Positions 61,431-64,000 of a DNA stretch of 64,000 nucleotides are shown one piece after another. Below the pieces are notes generated by a model. The model ran no database searches. It was not told where the DNA came from and saw only the letters and a list, made by a program, of their open reading frames with translations. A program made the translations under genes and the position numbers. How positions within the stretch are numbered: the stretch's first letter is position 1; every line of letters starts with the position of its first letter. The stretch comes from Orientallactaga sibirica (lineage: Eukaryota > Chordata > Mammalia > Rodentia > Dipodidae): positions 744,001-808,000 of the forward strand of contig JAEOAD010000240.1 in NCBI GenBank assembly GCA_036365145.1, in the 5' to 3' direction.

Positions 61431-64000
61431 CAATTACCCTGAACAGTAATGGCTTTAATTCACCCATCAAGAGACATAGCTAACAGGGTGAATCAGAAAA
61501 TTAGAACCCTCAATCTGCTGTCTTCAAGAAACCCACCTCACCCCCAAAGTCAGATACCTCCTCAGGGTGAAAGGGTGGAAAATGAGATTGCAAGCAAGCG
61601 GAAATAAGAAAGAGCAGGCATTGCTATACTAATATTGGATAAAAGAGACTTCAAACCAAAAGTAATCAAAAAAGACAAAAAAGGCCACTTCTTACTTAAC
61701 AAGGGAACAATCCAACAAGAGGATATGACAATCATCAATCTTTATGCACCAAACACAGGTTCAACACAATTCATAAAACAAAACCTACTTGACAGCAAAA
61801 CAGAAGTACCACCACCACCATCATAGTTGGGACTTCAATATTCCACTATCAACAATGGATAGATCATCCAAACAGAAAATTAACAGGGAGGTAAGAGAGC
61901 TCAACAACACCATAGATCAACTAGACCTAAGGGACATCTACAGAACATTCTACCCCAAATCCACAGGTTAGACATTCTTCTCAGCAGCCAATGGAACCTT
62001 CTCTAAAATACATCATATACTGGGTCATAAAGCCTGCCCCCACATATTTAGGAAGATCAATATAATTTCCTGCATGATATCAGACAACAATGCTGTATCA
62101 CTACAAATTAACAAAAGATGCATCAGGAATCCCACTAGATCCCGGAAACTGAACAACACACATTCAAACAATAAATGGATAGTGGACAAAATAAAAAAAT
62201 GAAATCGCAAAATTTCTAGAAATGAATGACAATGAGAATACATCATACCAAAATGTATAGGACACAATGAAGGTGGTCCTTGGGAGGAAAATTCATAGCA
62301 TTAAATGCCTTCATAACAAAGACAGAGAGATCCCCAATAAATAACCCAACCATCCGCATAAAGGCATCAGAAAAACAAGAATCCAATCCAAAAAGCTCCA
62401 GAAGGAAAGAAATAATTGTGATCAGAGCAGAAATTAATGAATTGGAAACTAAGAAAACAATTAAGAAAATTGAAGAAACAAAGAGCTGGTTCTTTGAAAA
62501 AATAAACAAGACTGATAAACCCCTGGCCAATTTGATCAAGTGAAAAAAAAAAAAAGAGATGCTTCAAATTAACAAAACTATAAATGAAAGAGGAGATCAC
62601 AACAAACATATGTGAAATTGAGAGAATCATCAGGACTTATTTCAAAAACCTCTATTCCACAAAACTGGATCATTTGGAGAAAATGGATGAATTCCTGGAC
62701 GTATACCACCTACCAAAGTTAAACTCAGAGCAGATTAATCTCCTAAAAAAACCTATCACACCCACCAAGATTGAAAAGGTAATCAAAAACTTCCCCAAAA
62801 GAAGAGTTCAGGACCAGAACGATTGTCAGCTGAATTCTAACAAACCTTCATGGAAGAACTGAAACCAATCTATCAAACTGTGCCACACAATTTGAGAACA
62901 ACAAAAGCTCCCCAACTCCTTCTATGAAGCTAGTATCACCCTAATACCAAAGCAGGCAGAGATGCCACAGGAAAAGAAAACTACTGGCCTATTTCTCTAA
63001 TGAACAAAGATGCAAACATCCTGAACAAAATCCTCGCAAAACTGAATTCAACAACACATTGAAAGCATTATTCACCTTGATCAAGTAGGCTTCATCCCAG
63101 GAATGCAGGGGTGGTTCAACAAATGGAAGTCAGTCAATTTAATACACCACATAAATAAACTTAAACACAGAAAACACATGATCATTTTGATAGATGCAGA
63201 AAAGGCCTTTGACAAAATACATCATTTTATGATCAAAACATTGGAGAGAATGGGTATGGACAGTTTATATCTCAACATAATAAAGGCCATGTATAAAACT
63301 CCTAAAGCCCAAATACTACATATTGGAGAGAGACTGAAGGAATTCCCACTGATATCAGGAACAAGACAGGGGTGTCCACTCTCACCTCTGCCCTTCAACA
63401 TGGTGATGGAAGTCCTGCCTCAAGCAATAAGACAGGAGAAAGAAATAAAAGGGATACAAATTGGAAAGAAAGAAGTTAAGTTAGCCCTATGTACAGATGA
63501 CATGATCCAATAAATATGTGAGCCAAGAACCTCCATCTCCAAACTCTTAAGTGTGATTAACTCCTTCAGCAAAGTAGCAGGATACAAAATCAATGCACAA
63601 AAATCAGTAGCCTCTCTATATGCAAAAGACAAATATACAGAGAAAGAACTAAGCAACATTATCCCATTTTCAATAGCAACAACAACAAAAAAAAAACCTT
63701 GGAATGATGTTAACCAAGGATGTGGAAGACCTTTACAATGAAAACATTAAAAACACTCAAGAAAAAAAATTAAGGAGGACTTCATAAAATGGAAAGACCT
63801 CCCATGCTTCTGGATAGGCAGAATTAATATTGCAAAAATGGCAATCTTACCAAAGCAATATACAGATTAAATGCATTACCAACAAAGATCCCAACTTCTT
63901 CACAGAGATAGAAAAAATGATCTCAAAATTCATATGGAATAGAAGAAGGCCTCAGATATCCAAGCATATCCTCAGCAAAAGAAACATCTCTGGAGGCATC
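61431..64000 (+). pseudogene. L1 ORF2 (endonuclease and reverse transcriptase), broken, runs off the window
   Basis: The endonuclease part starts near 61405 (AGIKSNLTITLNSNGFNSPI). It continues through GTIQQEDMTIINLYAPNTGS and LRDIYRTFYPKST. The RT part at 63103-63513 has [38 protein letters not shown] and the active-site strand [10 protein letters not shown], where LYADD/LFADD-type Ala is replaced. There are many frameshifts and stops (e.g. 62204, 62543, 63511). This copy is not a functional retrotransposon. Confidence 0.93.

Noticed and set aside
59677..64000. Further 5' ROS1 exons, start codon or promoter
   Set aside because: Nothing like ROS1 N-terminal sequence or a CpG-rich promoter is visible; the region is a SINE and an L1.
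60425..64000. An intact, active L1
   Set aside because: The 5'UTR is missing and ORF1 and ORF2 have many frame breaks, including a changed RT active site.
1..64000. CRISPR arrays, operons, phage or other prokaryotic systems; a novel multi-gene system
   Set aside because: The window is a mammalian gene with GT-AG introns and retroelements; regular repeats seen are microsatellites or SINEs.

Overview
This is nuclear DNA from a mammal, and the repeats point to a rodent. The window is full of B1-type (7SL-derived) SINEs, B4/B3-like composite SINEs, tRNA-derived SINEs that open with ggctggagagatggct, rodent-style MaLR LTRs and several L1 lineages. The form of the tRNA-derived SINE (tail of CT-rich tract plus aaataaataaa) reminds me of jerboas (Dipodoidea). 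That placement is from memory and only moderately certain.

The only host gene recognised is ROS1, the receptor tyrosine kinase, on the minus strand. Nineteen consecutive internal coding exons run right to left from 59676 to 9212. All have GT donors and AG acceptors, and reading phase is kept across every junction. Joined, they give 3525 nt (1175 codons) with no stop codon. They cover the first fibronectin III (FN3) domain, a basic linker, the first YWTD-type beta-propeller, an FN3 domain, the second propeller, two more FN3 domains and the start of the third propeller. Upstream exons (signal peptide) lie beyond the right edge. The remaining propeller, the last FN3 domains, the transmembrane segment and the kinase lie beyond the left edge. 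No promoter, start codon, stop codon or kinase sequence is in the window.

Almost everything else is intron filled with repeats. Region by region: 1-9.2 kb is an intron with L1 3' ends, an L1 5'UTR/ORF1 element, nested SINEs and MaLR LTRs. 9.2-20 kb is an exon-dense stretch of eight exons. 20-29.4 kb is one intron with nested MaLR LTRs, an ORF2-less L1, and L1 pieces on both strands. 29.4-44.5 kb holds six exons separated by SINEs and a minus-strand L1 5' half. 44.5-52.3 kb is an intron with an L1 3'UTR copy, a solo class II LTR with 6-bp target duplications and a second ORF2-less L1. 52.3-59.7 kb holds five exons. 60.4-64 kb is a plus-strand L1 (ORF1 to ORF2 reverse transcriptase) that runs off the window.

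The most interesting points are these. A 103-bp tandem duplication has copied the 5' splice site of one ROS1 exon. Several splice sites are NAGNAG or non-consensus. The exon at 42206-42418 appears to have lost a 5' segment that human ROS1 retains. Three elements join an L1 5'UTR/ORF1 directly to an L1 3'UTR. A 5S-rRNA-derived retrocopy is fused to a B1. No non-ROS1 protein-coding gene, structural RNA gene, CRISPR array or novel multi-gene system was found.
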